Assembly: GCF_001684975.1 (NCBI RefSeq)
Contig: NZ_MAYH01000034.1
Coordinates: forward strand, 248,001 to 312,000
Reading direction: 5' to 3'
Length of the DNA: 64,000 bases
Origin: Chryseobacterium artocarpi
GTDB lineage: Bacteria > Bacteroidota > Bacteroidia > Flavobacteriales > Weeksellaceae
This document shows, piece by piece, positions 51,227-58,482 of this stretch. Position 1 is the first letter of the stretch. Every line of letters starts with the position of its first letter. A program made the translations under genes and the position numbers. The notes under the pieces are model-generated. The model searched no databases. It was given only the letters and a program-made list of their open reading frames with translations, and was not told the origin of the DNA.

Positions 51227-51667
51227 TTATTCTTCCCATGTAATCGGAACATATATCGTGATATATCCGTCTGCATCTAAATTTTCATCAGAAACTGTAG
51301 CAACTATCGTTCCATAACCTACCCAGCCACCTTGTCCCTGAATTCCTGAAAACTCATAAGTTCCTTCAGGAAGATCCTCTTCAGAAAACTGCGGAAGTGC
51401 ACGGTCATGATATCTGTCACTGAAATATTCTTCACCTGTAACAGTATTTTTTGCAACAAAACCTCCAAGATCAAATCCTGAACCTGAAAGAATTTTTGTT
51501 CCACTCTTTGAAAGAAGTCCATAACGAACAGGGTAAGTTTTTACCACTTTCTTATCTGATACTTCTGAACGAACTTTTGGACCTTCCACTACATCTGTAG
51601 AAGAAAACGAAGTAGTAACAGCCAATAATCCAAGAACAGCTGAAACTGTAAAAATTGATTTTCTCAT
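51227..51667 (-). CDS. Small exported protein of unknown function
   Basis: 146 aa from the ATG at 51667; a longer frame to 51691 overlaps the -7 box. The signal peptide is about 23 residues (KSIFTVSAVLGLLAVTTSFS). The mature part is acidic and beta-rich (GGFVAKNTVTGEEYFSDRYH, EGTYEFSGIQGQGGWVGYG, GYITIYVPITWEE), with no Cys and no sorting domain. No family recognised. Monocistronic. Confidence 0.75.
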   Translation of the reverse strand: MRKSIFTVSAVLGLLAVTTSFSSTDVVEGPKVRSEVSDKKVVKTYPVRYGLLSKSGTKILSGSGFDLGGFVAKNTVTGEEYFSDRYHDRALPQFSEEDLPEGTYEFSGIQGQGGWVGYGTIVATVSDENLDADGYITIYVPITWEE

Positions 51668-51688
51668 ATTAAAAGTAATTTTGTTGTT

Positions 51689-51696
51689 CAAAAGTA
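51689..51696 (-). promoter_or_regulatory. -7 box of the small exported-protein gene
   Basis: TACTTTTG on the minus strand, an exact TAnnTTTG match, 21 nt before the ATG at 51667. Nothing else was seen in 51668-52005 beyond a small hairpin AAGCC / GGCTT near 51975. Confidence 0.55.
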
Positions 51697-52005
51697 ATCA
51701 ATCTAAATGAACTCAATAAAAACTATTGATTAACTAAAAATTACAAATACAATGAATAAAATTTCGTAGCCAAAAAGAAAACGATGATGAATCTATCCTA
51801 AAAAGATTATTTTTTATATCCCTCACAAACTTCATAACCAAATCCTCAAAATATGCCTTCTTTACAGGAAATTTATAAAGGTTTTAAATGAATAGGTTCT
51901 TTTTTATTATAAACTTTAACTTTCTTTAACTAAAATTTGGCTCCATAATTGAAAATAAAAATAAAACTAAAGCCGTTTTGGCTTAAGCTTATTAAAATTT
52001 GAATT

Positions 52006-52563
52006 ATGAAAAAGATAGTAGCAGCAGGTTTTTTATCTGTTTTTTTGATAACGGCCTGCAAGAAGGATGACAGAACTGCTGAGAAATCACTGGAACAACA
52101 AAAACTTGAATTCCAGGCAAGACAGCTTGATATTGAAAGACAAAAACTAGCCATTGAAAAGGAAAAACTAGTGTATGAAGCTCAGAAGAAAGCAGACAGT
52201 ATCTCTGAAAGCAAAAAAGCTAAAGCTATTGCTGAAAATAATTCAAAACCAAAAGTAATCAGAGAAACAAGAACCGTATACAGAGACAGAAGCTCTAATT
52301 CTAATTCCGGAGGTGGCAGTAACGGTGGATATGCAGATAACGGAAATGGTTCTTCACAAGGTACAACTCAGAAAAAAGGGATGAGTAAAGCTGCTAAAGG
52401 AACCATCATTGGTACTGTAGGAGGCGCCGCTGCCGGTGCTATCATTGCTAAGAAAAACAGAGGTCTCGGAGCCGTGATCGGTGGCGTTGTAGGTGGTGCT
52501 ACAGGATATACAATCGGTAGATCGCAGGATAGAAAGGACGGAAGAGTACAACCCCGCAGATAA
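52006..52563 (+). CDS. Lipoprotein with coiled coil and glycine-zipper domain
   Basis: 185 aa. Lipobox LITAC (Cys at about 18). A charged coiled coil (EQQKLEFQARQLDIERQKLA, about 30-65) is followed by a Ser/Gly-rich linker. A glycine-zipper segment comes next (GTIIGTVGGAAAGAIIAKKN, GAVIGGVVGGATGYTIG, about 131-170), resembling YMGG-like domains that insert in membranes. Probably an envelope lipoprotein; role unknown. A terminator follows directly. Confidence 0.85.
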   Translation: MKKIVAAGFLSVFLITACKKDDRTAEKSLEQQKLEFQARQLDIERQKLAIEKEKLVYEAQKKADSISESKKAKAIAENNSKPKVIRETRTVYRDRSSNSNSGGGSNGGYADNGNGSSQGTTQKKGMSKAAKGTIIGTVGGAAAGAIIAKKNRGLGAVIGGVVGGATGYTIGRSQDRKDGRVQPRR

Positions 52564-52583
52564 TATTTTTTACAATAACATAT

Positions 52584-52611
52584 AAAGATTGCTTATTTTT
52601 AAGCAATCTTT
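52584..52611 (+). terminator. Terminator of the glycine-zipper gene
   Basis: AAAGATTGCTT / AAGCAATCTTT followed by T. Confidence 0.85.
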
Positions 52612-52615
52612 TTTT

Positions 52616-54250
52616 ATGATACTTTTACTTTTTTCCACTCTTTTAATTATTCCAGCTCTAGCAGGACTGGGAAAAGTCATGGAAAATATTTTCGGAACTT
52701 TATTTCCTGATATTTCTGGAAAAATAGTATCCGGGATTATGGGAATAAGCATTCTTTGGACTCTGATTTCTTTTTTTATTCCATTAAATATTTATGTAGA
52801 GATCATTACAATTTCTCTAGGATTATTCTATTTTTTCAAAGAAAAGCTTTATTTGGAATTTTATAAGTTTACACGAAAAGATTTTTTTTTAGGGGTAATT
52901 GCTTCTCTCATTATTTTATTTGCCGGTTCGTTTTATCCTTATATTTTAGATCATTTTGGGTATTACGTTCCAACGATCAAATGGATTACGGAATATGGAC
53001 TAATTAAAGGAATTTCCAATCTCGATCTTATTTTAGGACAAATGTCGATCTGGCATATATTTCAAGCCGGACTTTCAAATTTTTCAGATCCATTTCTAAG
53101 AATAAATTCTGTCCTGCTGATCATTTACACCTTGTATATTATTGAAAGAAAAAGCTGGATTCAGCTATGTGCTTTACCTATATTCCTCTTGTTTTCTCAA
53201 TCACCAAGTCCGGATCTGCCTGTGCTGATTTTTTCTTTAATTATTTTAAATGAGATTCTTGTAGGAAATAAAAAAGCTGCCCTACTCTTTGCTTTCTCAA
53301 TGTTTGTTTTTGCAATAAAACCTACGATGATCTGGCTACCAATAGTAATATTTCTTTATAACATATTTATATTGAGAGCGAATAGTAAAAATTTACTTTT
53401 TGGTGGTTTAATTTTAGGGCTATACTTCTTTAAAAATATCTGGACATTTGGGTTTCCTATATTCCCCGTAGCATTAGTTGATCTTGGTTTTTCATGGAAA
53501 CCTAATCCTGAGGTATTAAAAATATCTTCTCAATATGCCATTATGAAAACCTATGACATGCAATATTCTTATGAAGAAATCCAGAAGTTTTCCGCAATTG
53601 ATTATATTAAAAACTGGTTCTTTTTAAAGGGTATAAAGTCAATAATCAATATTCTTTTTATTCTTAGTTTAATTTCTTTTTCTCTTTTTGCATGGATCCG
53701 AAAAAGAAAATTGATCACATTGATCTGTATTTCATTGCTGATAAAAAGTATACTCGTTTTAATGTTTTCTGCACAATACAGATTTTTCATTGATGTATTC
53801 TTTGTAATATTCTTTATTTTGTTTTATGAGTATTTTGACAAAAAAAAATCAATCATAGTTTTTTCAACACTCAGTATATTATTTATTTCATTACTTTCTT
53901 TTCCTAGCCTTATTCAACAAGCTATCCCAAGTTTTAAACTTGGAAACTTTATGACCGGGTTTAAACAGAAACAACTTTATCAACCTTCTGTTTATCAATA
54001 CAGCAAATTTGATCACTTGAAGGTTGGGAATCTTCCATTCAATGTTTCAAAAAACTATCCTTACAATTTTGATACTCCCCTTCCCGCTATTTCTCAAAGC
54101 TTTATTTATGATGATATCAATGCCGGAATTTTTCCTCAGCTTATTGATAAAAATGACATTAACAAAGGATTTATCTGGAAAAGAATGACTTCAGAGGAAA
54201 AAAGAGAAGCAGAAACCGTGATTAATACTATCGAAAACGTTGATAAATAG
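52616..54250 (+). CDS. Polytopic membrane protein, GT-C-like (possibly LIC_10190 family)
   Basis: 544 aa from the ATG at 52616; an earlier TTG lies in the preceding terminator. About 12 hydrophobic segments with short loops, and a C-terminal soluble tail of about 100 residues (SVYQYSKFDHLKVGNLPFNV). The segment HFGYYVPTIKWITEYGLIKG and QMSIWHIFQAGLSNF recall membrane glycosyltransferases of the GT-C type and the LIC_10190 membrane family; this is a resemblance only. Possibly handles lipid-linked sugars for the cell surface. Confidence 0.75.
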   Translation: MILLLFSTLLIIPALAGLGKVMENIFGTLFPDISGKIVSGIMGISILWTLISFFIPLNIYVEIITISLGLFYFFKEKLYLEFYKFTRKDFFLGVIASLIILFAGSFYPYILDHFGYYVPTIKWITEYGLIKGISNLDLILGQMSIWHIFQAGLSNFSDPFLRINSVLLIIYTLYIIERKSWIQLCALPIFLLFSQSPSPDLPVLIFSLIILNEILVGNKKAALLFAFSMFVFAIKPTMIWLPIVIFLYNIFILRANSKNLLFGGLILGLYFFKNIWTFGFPIFPVALVDLGFSWKPNPEVLKISSQYAIMKTYDMQYSYEEIQKFSAIDYIKNWFFLKGIKSIINILFILSLISFSLFAWIRKRKLITLICISLLIKSILVLMFSAQYRFFIDVFFVIFFILFYEYFDKKKSIIVFSTLSILFISLLSFPSLIQQAIPSFKLGNFMTGFKQKQLYQPSVYQYSKFDHLKVGNLPFNVSKNYPYNFDTPLPAISQSFIYDDINAGIFPQLIDKNDINKGFIWKRMTSEEKREAETVINTIENVDK

Positions 54251-54288
54251 AACAAATCCAGAAACTTTATTATCTGAAGAAAAAAAGG

Positions 54289-54296
54289 TAATTTTG
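54289..54296 (+). promoter_or_regulatory. -7 box of aroC
   Basis: TAATTTTG, ending 4 nt before the aroC ATG, which predicts a leaderless mRNA. Confidence 0.55.
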
Positions 54297-54300
54297 TATT

Positions 54301-55371
54301 ATGTTCAACACATTAGGTAATCTTCTTAGTCTTACAACATTTGGAGAAAGTCACGGAGTGGCTTACGGCGGTATCATTAATAATTTTCCGGCTGGTTTAG
54401 CGGTAGATCTTGAAAAAGTTCAATATGAACTGAACCGAAGAAAACCCGGACAGTCAGCTATTGTTACACAAAGAAAAGAAAGTGACACAGTAAAGTTTCT
54501 TTCAGGAATCTTTGATGGAAAAACTACAGGTACGCCCATCGGTTTTATCATTGAAAATGAAAATCAGAAATCAAAGGATTATGACCATATTGCTGGCGCA
54601 TATCGTCCTAGTCATGCAGATTTTACATATGATCAGAAATTTGGGTTCAGAGATCACCGTGGCGGAGGGAAGTCTTCTGCAAGGGAAACCATGAACTGGG
54701 TAGTGGCAGGAGCTCTTGCCAAACAGCTTTTACCTGAAATTGAGATCAATGCATATGTTTCGTCTGTAGGTGATATCTTCTGTGAAAAACCATATCAGGC
54801 TCTTGATTTTTCTCAAACGGAAAGTAATGATGTTCGTTGTCCGGATGCTGAAACAGCAGAAAAAATGATTGCCAGAATCAAGGAAATCAAAAAAGAAGGA
54901 AATACGATTGGCGGAACTATTACCTGCGTAATCAAAAATGTTCCTGTAGGAATTGGTGAACCAATATTTTCAAAACTTCAGGCAGAATTGGCAAAAGCAA
55001 TGCTGAATATCAATGCATGCAAGGGATTTGAATATGGAAGCGGTTTCTGTGGAGCAAAAATGACAGGAAAGGAGCATAATGATGCTTTCAACACAGACTT
55101 TACTACAAAGTCAAATTTATCCGGAGGAATTCAAGGTGGTATTTCCAATGGAATGGATATCTATTTCCGTGTGGCATTCAAACCGGTGGCTACTATTTTA
55201 AGACCTCAGGACAGCATTGATAAAGATGGTAATCCTGTAATTGTAGAAGGAAAAGGACGTCACGATCCATGTGTAGTACCAAGAGCTGTTCCCGTTGTGG
55301 AAAGCCTTGCAGCATTTGTACTGGCTGATTTATTTTTGATCAACAAAACAAGAAATATCAATAATTTTTAA
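54301..55371 (+). CDS. aroC: Chorismate synthase
   Basis: 356 aa, usual length. It converts EPSP to chorismate with reduced FMN, the last shikimate step. Family motifs: [16 protein letters not shown] at the N-terminus, [45 protein letters not shown], and the C-terminal [16 protein letters not shown]. No other aro gene is nearby. It may be co-transcribed with the next two thioredoxin-fold genes (17 and 10 nt gaps). Confidence 0.96.
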   Translation: MFNTLGNLLSLTTFGESHGVAYGGIINNFPAGLAVDLEKVQYELNRRKPGQSAIVTQRKESDTVKFLSGIFDGKTTGTPIGFIIENENQKSKDYDHIAGAYRPSHADFTYDQKFGFRDHRGGGKSSARETMNWVVAGALAKQLLPEIEINAYVSSVGDIFCEKPYQALDFSQTESNDVRCPDAETAEKMIARIKEIKKEGNTIGGTITCVIKNVPVGIGEPIFSKLQAELAKAMLNINACKGFEYGSGFCGAKMTGKEHNDAFNTDFTTKSNLSGGIQGGISNGMDIYFRVAFKPVATILRPQDSIDKDGNPVIVEGKGRHDPCVVPRAVPVVESLAAFVLADLFLINKTRNINNF

Positions 55372-55388
55372 CATAAATATTTTTGGTA

Positions 55389-55952
55389 ATGAAAAATTAC
55401 TGGGATAAAGGAATTTCATTTGAAGAATACCTTCAGATTGCAAAAGAAAGATTAGAAAATCCAGCTAACGAACAGGAAGCTGATTTTAAACAATATTACG
55501 AACTTGGACTTCAGAGAATGGACAGAACTGTTAAAAAGTACGTTCCGGATGAAGACCAAAGAAAAGAACTGGAAGCTAAAAACTTTGATGGGAAAATTCT
55601 CGTAATCTCTGAAGCTTGGTGTGGGGATGCCAGTGCAACGGTTCCTGCGCTTTTTAAATTCTTTGAAGGTCATAATGACATCAGAGTTTTTCTGAGAGAC
55701 AGTGATAAAAGCCTGATCAACCAATTTTTAACCAACGGTACGGAATCTATTCCTAAGGTTCTTATTTTAGATAAGGATTTTAATGTAAAAAATTCATGGG
55801 GACCACGTCCTAAATATGGTTATGAGTTATTAATGAAATACAAAGCAGATCCTGAAGGATATCCAAAAGATACTTTCTATAATGACCTGCAAATTTATTA
55901 TGCTAAAAACAGAGGTAAAGATGCCGTTCAGGAAATCTTAGATCTGTTATAA
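55389..55952 (+). CDS. Thioredoxin-family protein lacking the second active-site Cys
   Basis: 187 aa from the ATG at 55389. Thioredoxin-fold core: KILVISEAWCGDASATVPAL, where the usual WCxxC reads WCGDA, so only one Cys remains. Then VFLRDSDKSL, GTESIPKVLILDKDF with a cis-Pro, and a C-terminal helical part. Proteins of this group are common next to aroC or TlpA-like genes in flavobacteria by my recollection. It may act as a monothiol enzyme or have lost redox function. Confidence 0.85.
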   Translation: MKNYWDKGISFEEYLQIAKERLENPANEQEADFKQYYELGLQRMDRTVKKYVPDEDQRKELEAKNFDGKILVISEAWCGDASATVPALFKFFEGHNDIRVFLRDSDKSLINQFLTNGTESIPKVLILDKDFNVKNSWGPRPKYGYELLMKYKADPEGYPKDTFYNDLQIYYAKNRGKDAVQEILDLL

Positions 55953-55962
55953 AAAACAGAAT

Positions 55963-56502
55963 ATGAAAAAAGGTATCATTTATATAATAATAATTGCCGT
56001 TATTGGTATCGTGGCTTTCATACCAGGAGTAAGGGATTTTCTGAAAAATCAGTTTTTCCCTATTGCTACTATTGAAAATGCAGTACACATCAATGAAGAA
56101 GATTATGACATAGACCTTAAAGGTATTAATGTTCCAAGCACCAACCTTAAAACCCTTAAGGATAAAGCTGTTTTTCTGAATTTTTGGGGAACCTGGTGCC
56201 CGCCATGCAGAAAAGAATGGCCTAGCATTCAGAAATTATATGAGACAAGAAAGGAAAATGTAAACTTTGTACTCATTGCTATGAATGATAAAGAAGAGGA
56301 TGTAAGAAAATTTTTAAAGGAAAATAATTATACGGCTCCGGTGTATATCGCCCAAAGCCCTATTTCTGAAAAGATTCTTCCAAAAGTATTTCCTACCACT
56401 TTTCTTTTAGATAAAACAGGAAGAATCCTTATCAAGGAAGATGCTTCAAAAGATTGGGACTCAGAAACTGTGCATCAGTTTATTGACAATATCATCAAAT
56501 AA
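55963..56502 (+). CDS. TlpA-like membrane-anchored thioredoxin
   Basis: 179 aa. One N-terminal membrane segment (IIYIIIIAVIGIVAFIPGV, about 5-23) holds a periplasmic thioredoxin domain with the active site FWGTWCPPCRKEWPSIQ (about 74-90) and the cis-Pro in VFPTTFLLDKTG. It probably reduces disulfides in the periplasm, for example in cytochrome c maturation or general thiol repair. 10 nt behind the WCGDA protein, which suggests joint expression. Confidence 0.93.
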   Translation: MKKGIIYIIIIAVIGIVAFIPGVRDFLKNQFFPIATIENAVHINEEDYDIDLKGINVPSTNLKTLKDKAVFLNFWGTWCPPCRKEWPSIQKLYETRKENVNFVLIAMNDKEEDVRKFLKENNYTAPVYIAQSPISEKILPKVFPTTFLLDKTGRILIKEDASKDWDSETVHQFIDNIIK

Positions 56503-56585
56503 ATTTTAACTAAATTTTATAATTTGTTGGTACAGGATTTGTGAAATTTATACCGTTAAAAAATTTGTTTAAATCCAAACACAAA

Positions 56586-56927
56586 ATGAAATATTCAAAA
56601 TTAAATCTTGCAAAAGAAGCCATCAATCACAAGGGCTTTGTCAAAAAGATCCCTGATATTTTCAGAATGGTAAAATTGTGGAGAAAAGGTATTTACCCAA
56701 TGAAATCCATTGACATTATTCTTCCGCTTTTAGGAATTTTATATGTCATCTCCCCTATTGACCTACTTCCTGAATTTGCTATCCCTGTACTTGGAGTAAT
56801 GGATGACCTTGCTGTTTTATCCCTTACGATTCCAAAACTTATCAAAGAGGTAGACAAGTTTTTACTTTGGGAAGCTGAACAAAAATATAAAGGCACTCAA
56901 GTCATTGATGCCGAAATCGTAAAATAA
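56586..56927 (+). CDS. YkvA-family (DUF1232) membrane protein
   Basis: 113 aa from the ATG at 56586. A GTG at 56541 would add 15 residues; the conserved part starts after both. The family core is YPMKSIDIILPLLGILYVISPIDLLPEFAIPVLGVMDDLAVL, with one or two membrane segments and the typical SPIDLLPE and DDLAVL motifs. Function of this family is unknown. Followed by a strong terminator. Confidence 0.85.
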   Translation: MKYSKLNLAKEAINHKGFVKKIPDIFRMVKLWRKGIYPMKSIDIILPLLGILYVISPIDLLPEFAIPVLGVMDDLAVLSLTIPKLIKEVDKFLLWEAEQKYKGTQVIDAEIVK

Positions 56928-56947
56928 TAGTTTATTATATTTTTAAG

Positions 56948-56972
56948 ACCATTCTGAGTATTTCAGGATGGT
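56948..56972 (+). terminator. Terminator of the ykvA-like gene
   Basis: CCATTCTGA / TCAGGATGG (one wobble) with a T run. Confidence 0.85.
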
Positions 56973-57022
56973 TTTTTATTAAGCAAATGGGCGATAAATT
57001 TTTAAGCCTTATTTCAAATCCT

Positions 57023-57030
57023 TAAATTTG
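57023..57030 (+). promoter_or_regulatory. -7 box of the UMP synthase gene
   Basis: TAAATTTG, 19 nt before the ATG at 57050. Confidence 0.5.
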
Positions 57031-57049
57031 CAACATCTAATAAAAAATA

Positions 57050-58429
57050 ATGGAAAGTAAAAAAGAATTCTTCTTAGAGTGCTACAAGCTAGGTATCATT
57101 AAATTTGGAAGGTTTACTTTAAAAAGTGGTATTGAAAGCCCTTTTTATGTAGACTTAAGACCATTGGCTTCCGATCCTAAAATCTTAAAAAATCTTGCTA
57201 ATTATTTATTGGAGATGCTTCCATTGGATAATTTTGATTTAATCTGTGGAGTTCCTTACGCTGCTCTTCCTATGGCGACTGCCATGTCACTGGAAAGCTA
57301 TATTCCATTAATTATTAAAAGAAAAGAAGCGAAAAGCTACGGTACCAAAAAATTGATTGAAGGTATTTATCAGAAAGGGCAAAACTGCCTATTGGTAGAA
57401 GACGTGATTACTTCCGGAAAATCTTTACTGGAAACTATTCCTGAAATAGAGCAGGAAGACCTTAAAGTTTCTGATATCGTAGTGGTATTAGACAGAGAGC
57501 AAGGTGGAAAACAATTACTGGAAAGCAAAGGGTACAGAGTACACACTCTTTTCAATATTTCTGAGGTATGTGGAATTCTTCAGGAGACTGGTGAACTGTC
57601 TGATGAGGAAGTGAAGAGAATTCAAGATTTCTTATTGGGGAATCACATTCAGTTTGAGGAGGAAACCAGAGCATCTTATGAGCAAAAATTGAGTAATGCT
57701 CAACATTCTGTTTCTAAGAAATTATTGGAGACTGCTTTGGCAAAGAAATCGAACCTTATTGCGTCTGCTGATGTTACAACCACTCAGGAATTACTTGATT
57801 TTGCTGAAAAAGTAGGTCCTCATATCATTGCATTAAAGACGCATATCGATATTATTTCTGATTTTGAATATGAAAAGACAATCACTACTCTAAAGGACAT
57901 TGCGGCAAAACATCAGTTCTTATTAATGGAGGACAGAAAATTTGCAGATATTGGAAACACTCAGGAATTACAATTCACAAGTGGAGTTTTTAAAATCACA
58001 GATTGGGCAGATTTCGTAACCTCTCAGGTAATTGGAGGATTTGAATCACTTGACTGTTTCAAAAATGTAGGAGTGGTAGCAATTGTTGGAATGTCATCAA
58101 AAGGAGCATTAACAACAGCTAGCTATCGTGAGGAAGCTTTAAAAGTAGCAGCATCTCACCCGAATGTAATAGGTGGAGTATCTCAGAATAAAATCCCTGA
58201 AGATCTTTTATTATTCACACCAGGAGTAAATCTTGCAGATTCAGGAGACGGAAAAGGACAGCAATACAATACTCCAGAGCATGTTTTCAAAACTTTACAT
58301 ACAGATTTCATCATCGTAGGAAGAGGAATCTACAAGTCTGAAGATCCTGCCGCAGCTGCAGTTACTTATAAAACTGAAGGTTGGAATGCTTATATTAATT
58401 CTTTGGAAAAAAAAGCAATTCAGAATTAA
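57050..58429 (+). CDS. pyrEF: Bifunctional UMP synthase (OPRT-OMP decarboxylase fusion)
   Basis: 459 aa. N-terminal orotate phosphoribosyltransferase (about 1-205) has PFYVDLRPLAS, DLICGVPYAALPMATAMS and the PRPP loop LLVEDVITSGKSLLETI (about 110-126). C-terminal orotidylate decarboxylase (about 225-455) has IIALKTHIDIISDFEYE, the catalytic LLMEDRKFADIGNTQ (about 290-305) and TPGVNLADSGDGKGQQYNTP. It performs the last two steps of UMP synthesis. Domain order and the DRKFADIGNT active site match eukaryotic UMP synthases rather than the separate bacterial PyrE and PyrF enzymes. No other pyr genes nearby. Confidence 0.93.
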   Translation: MESKKEFFLECYKLGIIKFGRFTLKSGIESPFYVDLRPLASDPKILKNLANYLLEMLPLDNFDLICGVPYAALPMATAMSLESYIPLIIKRKEAKSYGTKKLIEGIYQKGQNCLLVEDVITSGKSLLETIPEIEQEDLKVSDIVVVLDREQGGKQLLESKGYRVHTLFNISEVCGILQETGELSDEEVKRIQDFLLGNHIQFEEETRASYEQKLSNAQHSVSKKLLETALAKKSNLIASADVTTTQELLDFAEKVGPHIIALKTHIDIISDFEYEKTITTLKDIAAKHQFLLMEDRKFADIGNTQELQFTSGVFKITDWADFVTSQVIGGFESLDCFKNVGVVAIVGMSSKGALTTASYREEALKVAASHPNVIGGVSQNKIPEDLLLFTPGVNLADSGDGKGQQYNTPEHVFKTLHTDFIIVGRGIYKSEDPAAAAVTYKTEGWNAYINSLEKKAIQN

Positions 58430-58457
58430 AATTCTAGAAAGTATATACAAAATAAGT

Positions 58458-58465
58458 TATATTTG
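58458..58465 (+). promoter_or_regulatory. -7 box of the M1-like/beta-barrel gene
   Basis: TATATTTG, 17 nt before the TTG start at 58483. Confidence 0.5.
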
Positions 58466-58482
58466 AGCTTTATCACGGATAT

